Source: Ostrinia nubilalis
Lineage: Eukaryota > Arthropoda > Insecta > Lepidoptera > Crambidae
Assembly: GCF_963855985.1 (NCBI RefSeq)
Contig: NC_087119.1
Location: 40,001-104,000 of the forward strand
Direction: 5' to 3'
Length of the DNA stretch: 64,000 nt
A program made the position numbers and the translations under genes. Shown in pieces: positions 42,901-55,071 of the stretch. The notes under the pieces are model-generated. The model was not told the origin of the DNA, made no database searches, and saw nothing but the letters and a program-made list of their open reading frames with translations. The stretch's first letter is position 1; every line of letters starts with the position of its first letter.

Positions 42901-45900
42901 ATTTGCCGTTTTTGCTAATTTAAAAAGATCATTTAAATACATGCCTTTTTAATATACTTATTACAAATGGTTGAAATCGAAAGATGGTAACTAGCTCATT
43001 CGGCCAGTCACATAGTAAATTATACAAACTAACGGCTAGTTCAGATTTTTTCATATAGTAAACCTAAGCCTAACTGTAGTTCTAGACTATAATTAAATAA
43101 AAATTAGGAACCTACACAAATAGAGCCATTTGAAGCTGGCCTTTTTACGGAAAATTGCAATTTTTGACAAATTGTCCCGCTACCGTTCGGATCAAGTGTA
43201 ATTCAACAAACTTGATCGTTATCGGCATGTCGTAGTCAGTTCAATAACCTCTTAGGTACTCACACAAAAGATGCCACATGCAAGTGTATACTTTTGAGTT
43301 GTTGATTGCTTCACTATAAATCATTGTGTCGCTTCAAATACTCTGTCCTTTGTGTGATTGTCATTGTTTTCAGTGAAACGTGCAGCTGTAAACAAGCAAG
43401 TACAGTGGACGAGTCAAAGGTCCGCGCTCGGGTAGCGGCGTGCGCGGGCGCAATTGCCTCAAGTGGTAGGGCGTCGGCGCGCGGCGGCTGCGCGTCGATA
43501 CGCCAATATCAATCAGCGCACGTGACGCACCGCACTCGCTCGCCCGTGGGCCGTACATCTAACTGTTACACGACCATTGATCAAGGGGAATGAATGAATC
43601 ACATTAAACGACGCTGGCATGTTCACTGGGCAATTCGTGCGATGTCGATTTAACAGGATAAAGTCTTGTTGAATGTGATATCTTGATATCGTTTTACGAA
43701 ACAGCGGCCTTCCTCGTCAAGTCACGTTAATAACCGCCTTGTTTAATGAATGCTAGTTAAATGTAAATACCGTGAAATTATAACTGGGAAGTCATGCTTA
43801 TAATAAAAATTAAATACCTAGTTGTTAATTATTTTGTAATTAACTCCATCTCAAATCAAAATCCAACGAAAAATGAATTCAATTAGATCTACTAAAAGAT
43901 ACTGATTCCAAAATTCTAATATCAAAGATTTTTACTAAAATCGGTCCAGTAGTTTCGGAACTTATTCAATACAAACAAATATTTGAATAATTGAACATTA
44001 AGCAGGTTAGAGACGCCATCGGTTTTATAGCAGGTTTCCTGTGCGACAAGTTAACGTTGACTGTTCATTCGAATTCAGCGTTTCAAGAGTTTTGTGTCCT
44101 TTTAGCTTCTCATTTTTCTTACTTTAGAACTTTTACATACCTAGGTACTTGGCAGCCTGGAATCTGAATTCCGAAGTTTCGTTGCGGCTGGACACGTTGA
44201 CGATTGCAATAATGACTGATTGATTTGATGTGACGGTGGGCGCGGCGTTGCAGGTGGTGGACCCGCAGTACGAGATGAGCACGGAGGTGCACATGCTGAT
44301 CATCCTGGGCCCGCTGATCGCGTTCAACCTGATACCGTCGCTGAAGCTGCTGGCGCCGTTCTCGGCGCTGGCCAACGTGCTGACGTTCGCGGGGCTCGGC
44401 ATCGTGGTGTACTACCTGGTGACCGGCGAGCGCTCCTCCGAGCCGCTGGACCTGTGGGGCTCGCCGCACACCTTCCCGCTGTTCTTTGGGACCATACTAT
44501 TCGCGCTCACTGCTGTAGGAGTGGTCAGTATACAAAGTTTAAAAAAGCCATGACTTTATAATACACCCGGCGTCAAAGAAATCACACCTCCGCGACAATA
44601 AAAAAAAACTTTAAAGATTTTCTTCTGATACAATCATGGCGCTCTACCTATATTGGTGTTATTTGAAAGCCCAATAAATAAACTGAAAGGAAAACTTGTT
44701 TGAAAGTGCTTGTCGCGGGAGGTGCGACTTATTTGACGCCGAGTGTATATTCATTCATATGCAATGCAACATAAAAATCTTACTATCATGCGACAATTGC
44801 GAGGGTGAGCTTAGCGAGGACAAAAAGAAGATAAAAAGTGTTTTCTGTGAAAATTATACTTTTACTTTATGTTACTTTTATTGCTGCATATTATTTTCTT
44901 TGCGAATGAAATTTTTCTGATACAGCGAAATTGGCATTGCAATACCTGTAATAATATTGTCATTCGTATGCAAGTATTCACGTACGTAAGTGAGATGCGT
45001 GGTTTGGCATGGCATCTTATTTAGTAATTGTTCGGCGCCTCCCAGGTGATCGCGCTGGAGAACAACATGAAGACCCCGAAGGCGTTCGGCGAGCCGTGCG
45101 GCGTGCTCAACGTGGGCATGAGCATCATCGTGCTGCTGTACGTGGCCATCGGCGCGCTGGGCTACGTGTACTGCGTGGCCGACTGCAGCGACTCCATCAC
45201 GCTGGACCTGCCGCCCGGCCCGTGAGTACTTCACACGCCCGCGATGCCGTATAGTACGAGATAAGATCAGGTACCCTACGTCACTTGATACTAAGATAAG
45301 CTCCATGGCACACGTTCAGAAAAGTTGTGCTAAGCTTACAATAATTAATAAACTCCGATTTGGCCGAAAGTACAAAAAATTGCTATTTCCGGTGAAAAAA
45401 AAGTTGACATAATTAATGAACTTTTGCTCATGTCAACTTTTTGTTCATGCATGCAGTGTTTACCGTACTATTATTGTGCACTTAGTTTTAAGTTATTGTT
45501 ATCTTTTTTGTAAGCATTGGTGTAACAATTATTGGTAAACCAAATAAATAAACATGTTTCGGAAGCTTTCAACCATATAAACCTTGACAGACTATCATCA
45601 TCATCATCATCATTGCAGCCATAGGATGTCCACTGCTATACATAGGCTTCCCCAATGACTTCGTTGGTAGCGGCCTGCATCCAGCGCCTTCCTGCTACCT
45701 TTATCAGGTCTTTATCGGGTTTTTTGGCAGACTAATTTATACTTAAACGTCGAGTAGATATCTATCATTTGGCACTATGTTCATTTTTGTATCAGATGAC
45801 GTAAATTAGGGGCCGAATTGCTATCTTTGAGAGCGTCAGCCAAGTACTTCTGGCCGTATAGGAAGTGGCGAACTGGATTCATCCGTCGCTACCAATAAAG

Positions 45901-48900
45901 TTGTAACTGATGCCATAAGTATTTACATCGGTATCAAATGACGTGAAGTGACCCGCTTTTTTCACCGGAAACAGCCGTTTTTTTTTTTTACTTTTGGCCA
46001 AATCGGATTTTATTAATTAATTATTCCAAGCTTAACACAACTTTCTGAACGTGTGCTATGGAGATTATTTTAGTATCAAGTGACGTAGGGTAACTCACGG
46101 TCTCCTCTCGTACTAGTAGTCCGTAGGCCTCCTCTATTGTTACAGGCACAAACATTTTCAACTTTTGAGTTCCATTTCAACTAAAATAGAGAACGGGTAT
46201 CATCGCGACATTTTTTTTAATGTTTCACGTTATACAATCGATGTAGGAACCAAATTCACATTAAAAATATAAAATGCTGGTCTAAAGTAATTCGAAAAAC
46301 TCTGTCTGCTCAAGAATGTTCAGAGCCAGAAATTGACAGACTCTGGAGCCTTATCTCGTGCTTTCGCCCAACAGGCTTGGAGGATACCACCAGGATTTGT
46401 AACACAGGCTTTCATTGGGTACCTACGCAATTTCCTGACGTATTAAAAAGTTTTAAGTATATAGGTACATACGTCGTTTATTTACGATAGTTGAACCAAA
46501 GACTTGGCTATACGAGTAGATGTTGTTGTTTTGATCACAGTTGCACGGGATATGCAGATTGCAGATTCTAAATTGAGTGACATGTCCTGTAATTTTCACA
46601 TTAAACTATTGCTGCGGTGCGTGTAATCTTTCTTGTTCCCTCTGCTGATTCGCGCTGCAATTTGTCTTAACAGTATAAGCTAACCAATTTTAGATAATAG
46701 TCGCTCAAGGATGTTATCATCACTATGCAACGGGTTTGAAGTGCAAGATTGCGCGTCCGTAGGGAGCGTGGTCACGTGGTCAGGGTCGCCCGGGAGCGCG
46801 AAGTCCGCGGCCGCGCGCAATTAGCCGCAGCCGCTCACGTGCCGCGCCTGCACCTCCCGGCGACATGATCGCCGTAATAGACCTGATTGCAGATGATGAC
46901 GTCGACAGCTGGACATTGAGTTAACTGCCATTCATCATGTGTTGACAAGTTAGATGCGACTTCAACCATGGTCACGAGTTATTTCTAAAGAACATGTGCT
47001 GCTGGGTACCTACTGATAATTTTCCAAAATTTTTACTAGCTTTTATTCATCTTTTGTTAAGTACTTATGTTTTTGTTTAGGTTAGATCTAGCATCTTTAA
47101 ATAGAATTGTACGAATTTAGAACCGTAGCGTAGAATACTTGAGACTTCCTCACAAGTATCCCACGAAACTAAATTCTTACAGAATGGCTCAGAATGATTT
47201 CTTTGCATGTTTCAATTTTCATAACCTAAAATAATATCCAGTTATTTTATCTTCTCTTATTCTAATATCTTTGGTTGAGAATAAATAAAATGCAGTTGTA
47301 CTAAAAAGAAAAAATATTAGTATGCAAGATTCAATCAAATAATTTAGAGAGCTTGTATCGCGCGTGTAATTTATTCCTCTTTTTTTCTGTTTGCGCTACA
47401 AGCTTTCGAAATTATTTGATTGAACCTTGCATACCATTATTTTTTTCGTTTTAGTACAACTGCATTTCAGAATAAAATCTTGCTTTAAAAAAAGGTTTTT
47501 TTAATATAATTTTATTTTACACTTTTTAGTTGTATCTCAAACTCAGGCCCTGGTGATCATTTAACATTAAACTGCTCAAAAAGACAAATCCAACGAACCC
47601 AAACTCCATGTGTTTCCGGGTATTTCGCCAAAAATGGTTGATTTTGCCTAATTTCCTTGGCACGAAATTTTTTTTTGTTTTTAACTATTTTTATTTTCCC
47701 ATTGCATTAAGAAGCAAAAACTAAGCCAATGTATCTAAAAGGGGTGTCATAATTCGTTTTAGAAACAAAGTTATGAGGTCATGAATTTTTGGTAGCCAAG
47801 GAAATTATTATAAATATTGTTTTCTCTAAGTTTTCTTCTGTGGTTTGCTTTTTTTTAATTCGATCCATTTTAGTGTACCTTCGCAAGCAAACATACCAAT
47901 GAATATTATGTCATTATAACGTTTTTACACAACTAAGGAAGATAAATGTAGTAGATTGAGTTAAGAGTTAAAAACAAGTTGTGCTATATCTATTCTGATA
48001 TCCATTTCTTAAAATGTAAATTTTAAACTTATTCCAATAAAGAAATACTAAAAATTTGACTTTACGCCGAATTAAAAATGGTCTTTTATAATTTCCTAGG
48101 CCATTTTAAGCCACGGAAAACAAGGAAATTAGGGCCAAAGAAATTAGATTTATGCCTAAAAGACAACACAAACAAAAACCTATTTACCCTATCCATTTAC
48201 TATTTAAATTATGGGTTAACCCCTACAGACACTACATTTGTGTAAATAAACATTAAAATTAATCCATTGTTTAGCTGCAAAAAACCGCCCAAAGAAATTG
48301 ACTTTTTAGTAAACAAAAACCCAAGGAGGGACCTACTTACGCGATTTGTCGCGACACTGATCAACGATGTACTGTCCTGCCTTGATGGTCTCTTGGGACG
48401 TAATGGCCGAGTTGTAACGGTGCAGTGCGTTACATTCTAAGTTTTTTCGTTTCGTTACTACAATGGTCGAAAAGAAGACCCAGGGAAATTATACTTTTCA
48501 CCTGGACAAGAACTTAACTTCACTTTATTTTCTTCCTATTAGTATTTGACATTTAAAGTTTTTATTTTTCGATAGCCAAACGTTTCTCAAATGTAAAGAG
48601 AGTGCTATTAGAATTAAATTACGCTTCAATTTGTTATAATGTGCCTTCATTTTGGCAAATAACAGTAATGGACAGAACAAGGAAATTAGAAAAACGACTT
48701 TTGATTAAGTTTTTCTACGGTTTTATTTGTCGTTTCTGCTATTGTAATAGCAAAAACAAATAAAACTTTTGATGAACTTTCCCATAAAAATAGTTTTATA
48801 CAGATAGATATAAAAAAACATGTGTTCGCCTGCCTGGACACAGAAAATTTACTGTTTCGGCGAAATACCCTTCCACCGTTTCGTTTAGGAGTTCCTATGG

Positions 48901-51008
48901 CCAACTCCCGAATCCATCATCAGGACCCTGGACATCATCTAGCACTAAAGTGCTCAAAAAGACAAATCCAACGAATCCAAATTCGATGCGATTCCGCCGT
49001 TTCGTTTAGGAGTTCCTGTGGCCACCTCCTGACTCCATCATCAGCTCAATGGTACCATAACATTACATTGTCATCGTACTAACATAAGTATACTAAATTT
49101 CAGCTCAATTTCAAAATATCTCACCTACTCATACACACATTTCATCATGTACACTTTTGAAAACAATAGGTATGATGAAAACTAAAAACCTTTGGTAATG
49201 TCGATAAACTTTTCTTCATAAATATAATACCTACATATATCATTTGTCGGCCGTTTGGTGTAGTGGTTCAGAACGGACTACTATGCCGAGAGGTCCCGGG
49301 TTCGATTCCCGGCCGGGCAGAAATTGAAATGATGAATTTTAATTTCTGTGACGGGTCTGGGTGTAAATATGTATAATATGTATTTAATAATAAAAAAAAA
49401 GTATATAAGTAGTATATCCGTTAAGCTAGCACCCATAACACAAGCATTGAGTTGCTTACTTTGGGGCTAGCTGGCGCTGTGTGAAATTGTCCAAAGATTT
49501 ATTTATTATTTATTTATCATTCACACCGATGTGTACCAACTTACTGGATGGATAACTCAGTTTCCTTAATGCTGATGTGAATAAGTGCACTGCGTCGGCA
49601 GGTTGGCGTCGTCGGTGATCATCATGTTCGCGGTGGCCATCTTCATCAGCTACGGGCTGCACTGCTACGTGCCGGTGGAGGTGGTGTGGCGCGGCTACCT
49701 GCTGCCGCGCCTGCAGGCGGCCGGCTCGCGGCACCTGCGCCTGGCCGAGTACGCGCTGCGCGTGGGCCTGTGCCTGCTCACCTGTGAGTGCGTCGTTGAC
49801 GGGCATGTGCCAAGGCTGCATACATTGTATACCATCCTGTAAATCGTGCAATTTACCAACAGTTGTGGGCAGGACTCTGGTGTCAGAGTTGTAAGCCGCA
49901 ATGACGCTCTACGCCCGTTTCCCATATTCAATCCTCGTCCAAATCCAGATTTCAACTGTTAAATTTAAATCTGTTTTCGATCAAATATCCATAATTTTTG
50001 ATTTAAATAGTGATAAACAATATGAAAACGTAAAAACATCGAAAACCGTAGATAATTTTGACCAAAACCATATTGAAATTTGACATTTGAGGGACGAATT
50101 TGGATTAGGATTGAATAGAAATCCAGCTGATCATGCCAATAATCGAGATTAATCAAATCTAATTAAGATTAATCAATAACTTCCACCAACCAGATTTTTT
50201 TATTGGGAATCAAACGCAAGACTCCCTTGTATGTCGCGCTAGTTCAAATTTATAAATGCAGTGTTGCCTATTATCCACAGTCCACTGACCTTAAGACTGA
50301 CCTATAATCAGTGGCGGAGCTGCTGAATTTGGTCTTACATATTATACAGGATAAAATACCCGTCATCAAGACCAGTTTTCGATACTGTAAGTAACCGTCA
50401 AACCGCAAAAATGCCCCCTTTCATGAGCCCCCACCTCTGAAGCACAACTCCGCCGAAGTCTAAAACCTAGGATAGTCTTAATGGGCAAGAAATGAAGCGA
50501 GTAAAACAATAAATTGTATTTTGTAGTTGTAGGAATCATAATTCGAATTTGTTTTATTCTACTGGCCTAACAAGGGCTGCAACGGATTTAACCATCATAA
50601 TCGTCATAATTTGGCTTATCACTTCGAGATTGAATAGGTTTCGTATTGTGTACATTACGTGCCCATTTCGCTGGCGTGGGAGCCGCGCTGGTGTCGGTGG
50701 GCGCGGCCGACTGACGGCGGTCTGTTGCAGTCGTGCTGGCGGTGGCGGTGCCGCGGCTGGGGCTGTTCATCTCGCTGTTCGGCGCGCTGTGCCTGTCGGC
50801 GCTGGGCATCTGCTTCCCGGCCGTGATGGAGGCGTGCCTGAACGTGGCGCGCCGCGGCCCGCGCCTGCAGCTGGCCAAGGACGCGCTGCTGTTCGTGGTG
50901 GGCGTGGTGGGGCTGGTGGCCGGCACCTACACCGCGCTGCTCAGCATCGTGCGCTCCTTCCAGCCCGAGCCCGTGCTCGCCGACGCCCACGCCCACGCCC
51001 ACGCCTAG
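39915..51008 (+). CDS. path: SLC36 / pathetic-type proton-coupled amino acid transporter, paralogue B
   Basis: Exons: 39915-39985 (exon edge 39912), 40444-40497, 40764-40914, 41304-41510, 44254-44523, 45046-45221, 49602-49783, 50731-51008 (TAG); 462 residues with all junctions GT-AG and in phase. The start follows an acceptor by three bases (MDPESKAETLCL). The N-terminus is acidic (EEDDYDPHVHRQ), then HLLKCSLGTGILAMPQAF (residues 49-66) with the AA_trans G-x-G-I-L-A-M-P loop. Further membrane segments: GVVATVLVGALVTHCLHVL, LGICCVYIVFIAD, MLIILGPLIAFNLIP, VLTFAGLGIVVYYL, FGTILFALTAVGVV, MSIIVLLYVAIGALGY, VIIMFAVAIFISYGLHCYVP, LAVAVPRLGLFISLFGAL. The C-terminus is a His-Ala repeat (ADAHAHAHAHA). 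Exons are strikingly GC-rich at third positions. Introns 2-7 match paralogue A in position and phase. Role as for paralogue A; symbol is family-level. Confidence 0.93.
41590..43000. other. Intron 4, repetitive AT-rich part
   Basis: Carries many TTTGATCCTC / GAGGATCAA and TTGATCTTT phrases in both orientations (41630-41990 and 42660-42960), so it is probably a decayed TIR element. A phrase like the SINE tail (GGGACTAGAGGCGCTATGT) is at 42149. The minus-strand 111-codon frame at 42162-42497 has no recognisable domain. Confidence 0.4.
43400..43565. promoter_or_regulatory. GC-rich island in intron 4 of paralogue B
   Basis: CpG-rich block with GCGCACGTGACGCACCGCAC, containing a CACGTG E-box at 43519-43524. 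It is flanked by AT-rich intron. It may be an alternative promoter or enhancer. The open frames through it have no splice sites or family likeness. Confidence 0.3.
44560..44750. mobile_element. TIR element, ATACACCCGGCGTCAAA ends
   Basis: AATACACCCGGCGTCAAAGA and TCACACCTCCGCGACAA at the left mirror TTGTCGCGGGAGGTGCGA and TTGACGCCGAGTGTATAT at the right. It starts 36 bases after the exon at 44254-44523. A partial relative is at 3910-3965. Confidence 0.8.
45271..46092. mobile_element. TIR element with about 140-base ends and a nested lepidopteran repeat
   Basis: GTACCCTACGTCACTTGATA then GCACACGTTCAGAAAAGTTG at the left are complemented at 46015-46092 (CAACTTTCTGAACGTGTGC, TATCAAGTGACGTAGGGTA). 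The arms extend through TCCGATTTGGCC. Inside, at 45597-45710, a (CAT)n tract followed by GCAGCCATAGGATGTCCACT and GCTATACATAGGC is a widespread lepidopteran repeat nested within. Confidence 0.8.
46740..46885. promoter_or_regulatory. GC-rich island with two CACGTG E-boxes in intron 6
   Basis: CACGTG at 46773-46778 and again at 46836-46841, 63 bases apart, within a CpG-rich block (CGCCCGGGAGCGCGAAGTCC, CGCGGCCGCGCGCAATTAGC). A possible donor ATGATCGCC|GTAATA is at 46872. CACGTG is bound by bHLH factors such as CLOCK/CYCLE, MITF/TFEB or Myc/Max. The paired spacing within an island in a 4.4-kb intron suggests an enhancer or alternative promoter; unproven. Confidence 0.35.
47280..49130. repeat. 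Repeat complex: nested palindrome and two direct copies
   Basis: 47287-47467 is a palindrome with arms TGCAGTTGTACTAAAA and complement; its core GAGCTTGTATCGCGCGTGTA is shared with 25682. CTCAAAAAGACAAATCCAAC occurs in the same orientation at 47574 and 48953, so two direct copies of the 25430-type repeat flank about 1.2 kb (47640-48820) of AT-rich sequence rich in AAGGAAATTA phrases. No gene. Confidence 0.6.
49247..49505 (+). mobile_element. tRNA-derived SINE, copy 2
   Basis: GGCCGTTTGGTGTAGTGGTT (A box) and GGTTCGATTCCCGG (B box), the AATTGAAATGATGAATTTTA segment, and the end TTGGGGCTAGCTGGCGCTGT with (ATTT)n. It ends 97 bases before the exon at 49602. Confidence 0.92.
49929..50115. mobile_element. 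Imperfect palindromic element
   Basis: CAATCCTCGTCCAAATCC at the left and GGATTAGGATTG at the right, with mirrored ATGGTTTTGGTCAAAATTAT-like segments inside. About 185 bases; MITE-like, in intron 7 of paralogue B. Confidence 0.5.
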
Positions 51009-52110
51009 GCCCGTGCGGCCGATGCCTTCCGTAACGCTTTCCATATACAAACTATTTACATTAGCTGTTAAACTCAATTTTGTTCACCCAATGTAAGTGC
51101 CTCTGCTACTGTTGCCTCCTTGTGAGTAGACAAGTTAGCTATTGTGAAATTTAGTAGGTAAATTATTGAACAAACCAGTTATTATCTCCACCTATAGCAT
51201 AATTTTATCATACTTTTTATATTATAGTAATTATTGTTACTAATTATCATACTGTAGACCTAGTGCATATAAGTTTTTGTATAGTTGTGTCAAAAACATC
51301 TGGTTATTACAACCGGTTTTTGGAACCGTTTCTTTGATATGTGTTGAAATTGGCGCATTCATTTTTCTTTTCTTTTTATTTAAGGAGCTTTGTCAAAATT
51401 CCAATTTGACTGAAACATTTAAAAAGGTTTAACAGCACGAGTGTTCCAATGGCCTCGTGAATGGCCGAGCGCGCTCGCCGACCCACGGCCCCCACACGAG
51501 CCGGTGAATGATGATGAAGAAGCCGACTCCTTGCCCAGGCCCATGCGGCGCCGCGGCCGTGGCTGTTGGCTTGGCCGCTGTTGCTGTAGAATGACCGCGC
51601 TGCCACTATTTATTAATTACATTTCGTATTTGTTCATCGTTCATAGGAATATATTGTGAACTATTGCAGCATGTAAAAAGTAGAGTTCCATTAAGTGTAT
51701 AATTCTTTACTACCGAAACGACTCCGCTCAAATATTGTAGATTTATTCGAATGATTCCGGTATCATACCACGTATCTAAGACTTCATAAAGTTGCTACAT
51801 AGTGCATGTTATTGGGCGATAGAGCATTAGTAGTAGTAAAATGAAAGAACCAAAATATAACTTGTTTTAAGTCTAATGAGATGACGGGATGCGTGTTCAT
51901 TAAAGGTTGTTATAGTCAATTTTATAGCAGACAAGACAGTTTCATATTTTTACATTTGGAGCAAATTGCGTGAATTCCAACAGCAATGCTTTACTACAGG
52001 GTGGCAGACTGGCTGAAGAATGCTTCATATTATTTGTAAATAGGGTTTATGTTATTGTTCAAGTAATATTGTTGCCATTTTTTGTATAGATAATATTAAA
52101 CTTAAATAAA
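51009..52110 (+). other. 3' region of the plus-strand transporter
   Basis: Unique-looking sequence, presumably 3' UTR in its first part. An AATAAA at 52105-52110 is a candidate distal polyadenylation signal. A GC-moderate patch at 51440-51600 has no supported gene. Confidence 0.35.
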
Positions 52111-52954
52111 TAGTTTTATTTGATAAGATTTTTATTTTTATTTGAGCATGCTTGTTAGATATTTGTACCTTACGGTAAACTCGTAGCCAGAATAAATCTA
52201 AAATTGTTAATAAAAATTAAATACGAGTACTTACAGGTTTTGTTAGTTTCTTTACTTATAGATTTATAGTTAATCATTAGATCTTTGTTTGATTATTTAA
52301 TTAACAACACACACGCTAAAATAAGTTCAAAAGAAAGGAGAATTTAATTTTACTCTAACAATAGCATGTTCATCAAGATCATGAATGATGCAGCTTGCTA
52401 GGATAGAGTAGTATTATGGTAAGTACATCATTTTCTTTGAGTTTTCGCTGACAAAATCCAGTTCCGTGGTAAATCTATCAATATCAATACTTTACTACGA
52501 ACTACGAGATTACGATACCAATTAATCGTAAACTACGAATTCGACGCGTACGCGAACCTCAAAGTGCTACGCCGTAGCAGCAGACGAGTTGCAGCTGTTG
52601 AGTAGGCGGTGGCATACGCACGGTGCTGCGTAAGTCACAAGAAGTATCCACAGAATGGTCGGGGTGCACATAATAAAGAGCGGAGCTTTTGATATTTTGT
52701 TTATTTAACATTAACATTCAGGGTGGGATAATAAAAACTCATGTTATGTGCAAGGTACTTTACCACAATTTATTACATAAAACACCGATCGAGAAAACGT
52801 ATCAGCGGCTTGTAAAGCGGCCCACTAGAGGCCGTGAGGTCGCTAGTCGCTACATCCAGCGCTCGAAACATTAAGTACCTACGGTGACAGTCCGTTCATA
52901 TCACTGCCGCTGGCGCGGCTGGCCCGCCCCGCCCCCACAAAAAAAACAATTAAA
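52111..52954. other. Convergent intergenic gap, no feature seen
   Basis: Lies between the probable 3' ends of the transporter and Pdp1. Open frames here (for example 52689-52874) show no domain or splice support. Confidence 0.35.
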
Positions 52955-55071
52955 CATAATTACAACAATTAACGTTTATTTCAATCCATAGAACCATATA
53001 AATTAAACTCAAACAAAATACTACTCGTACATGTAAATCAATATGGTTGTATGTTGTTGCAATGTAGACATCAGACGGAGCCTCAGCAGAGGTCGTCAAT
53101 AAATAAGGAGAGGTGCGGTAGGGCGGGTGAGGTGCGGGGAGCAGGCAGGTGGCGCGGCCCCGCCCCTTCCACTTACATATGCTTACCATACGTAGGTATA
53201 TGCTGGTATATGCATTACCAAATGTTCTTACATACGATTCCTTCTTATCACTTAATATAACATTACAATAATATACCCATGTTACAATTTCGGGGAAACG
53301 ATTTATATACCGTGTATGAATCAATACATATGAGTAATATTGAATAATTCAAGGTATGTATACTTTTTAACAAACAAGATGGAATATCAAATGCCGTTCC
53401 CGGCTGGTAAACATTATTTAAGTGTCCATTACATATAATATCATTTTGATATGAAACAATTATTTTCAAAGTCGACCATCACACCTTTGTAGAATCCCTC
53501 ACATGTAAACCTTTATAGAAAAAACATTTTATTGTTCTCGCTTTGTATTCATATAATACTTTCAAATGCAACAACTTCTTAGTCTTAGTTTATAAACATT
53601 TATTTTTTCTTCAATTCAATAAACATTCAATTGACTCATTTATCAACGACAAAAACCTACAAAAATATTATATTATAACAATAGCACGAGTCAAAGAGAG
53701 TGCAGGGGAACGTCCAACGACGCAGCGGCGAGCGGAAGGGCGCGGGCGCGGGCGGCGCGAGCGTCGAGCGCGAGCGAGGTTCGCCGCACGCTCGCGCTCG
53801 CGCCGCGCCCGCGGCCTTCCCGCCGGGCAGGGCGGGACTCGGGAGGGAGGGAGCGGGCGGTGAGCGGCGCGGGGCGCCGAATTACATCTAGAATGCGGGT
53901 CCTACCCATATCGACACAATACGCGAGTCTCTTTACAACTAAAAAAAATAATATAAACTTTCAAAACGTTAACAACTACAGCCATAACAAAAATAGACTA
54001 ATAACGACTACACTACGGAATCTACTTACTACTTAAACTATTCACTAAGTAAATTTGAAACGAAACTAGTGTTCGTTTTCTACAGAAACGACAGAGGGTA
54101 CGTACGGGCCCCGGGGCGTGGACGGCCCGGGCCCCGCTAGGATCTAATCTCATATGGAGCAGTCCTACAAGCGAGCTAAGTGAGAGACCAACGGCGCGGG
54201 CCGGCGGGCCGGGCCCGGCGACGGACGGGTGTCAGACGGCGACCTCGTGGTTCGCTTCGCGGCGTCGGGCGTCCGGGGCGGCCCGGGGCCGGCTGGGGCC
54301 TATTTACAACTATCTATATACAGAGGCAGCCACTACTACTGCGCATGCGCGAGCCACTTGAGCAATCTGCGTGCGGCGGCGCCGCGCCGGCGACGTACAT
54401 TCAACATTAACTTGCGCGGACGCTGCGGCGCTCGGCGGCGGCACGCCACGCCAGGGGACGGGACACGACTAATCTCTTCAAAAATAATGATTTCCAAATT
54501 TGGTCCGTACGTCGTTGACTAACCCTGTGGTGTGTCGAACTGAGTCCGAAAGAAGGAATTAGAGACGACGGCAGGTCAGAGCTCGACGATAGGAAAGACA
54601 TCGGAACTTTGGTTAAGATTTATCTATTAATCTAAGTCAATAAACTTACGGTAACTGCAACATTATTTAAACCTACGGTAGTCAAAACACATTAATTACT
54701 GTACTATGGTCTATGAAGCTAGGGCGATTCGGTCACATTAACAAGAAATAGGTATGTGGAGAATACATTTCAAAATAGATTAATAATAAGAAATCTTAAT
54801 CTGTAACATGTAACATTGATCTATGTTAATACAATCGAACCGACTATTCTAGGTGAAACAACAGCGTAGGTAGGCGTGTGGAGGTACTACAGCTGGAGCT
54901 CGTTCCCGCGACGAGCAGAAGAGGAGCGCTCGGCGCGGCGACGGCGGCTGCAGAGGTCGGTCCGGGCCCGGCGGGCCGCGGGGCCGGCGTGGCGTGCGGG
55001 CCGGGGCCCGCGGCTTCACGTGTCGTGTGCCGTGTTTGTGCTATGCGGGGTGGAGGGGGAGGATGGGCCGC
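52955..55071 (-). other. Probable long 3' UTR of Pdp1
   Basis: Downstream of the Pdp1 stop on the minus strand are about 2 kb with GC-rich blocks (53720-53880, 54180-54470, 54890-55070) and no frame consistent with protein. An AATAAA on the minus strand at 52980-52975 could be the terminal signal, with another at about 53604. The extent is inferred from composition only. Confidence 0.35.

Noticed and set aside
47640..48820. A regulatory array from repeated AAGGAAATTA phrases
   Set aside because: Spacing is irregular and the segment lies between two repeat copies; more likely transposon interior.
53543..54522. Arg-rich open frames in the GC-rich region downstream of Pdp1
   Set aside because: Low-complexity frames on both strands, consistent with a GC-rich 3' UTR.
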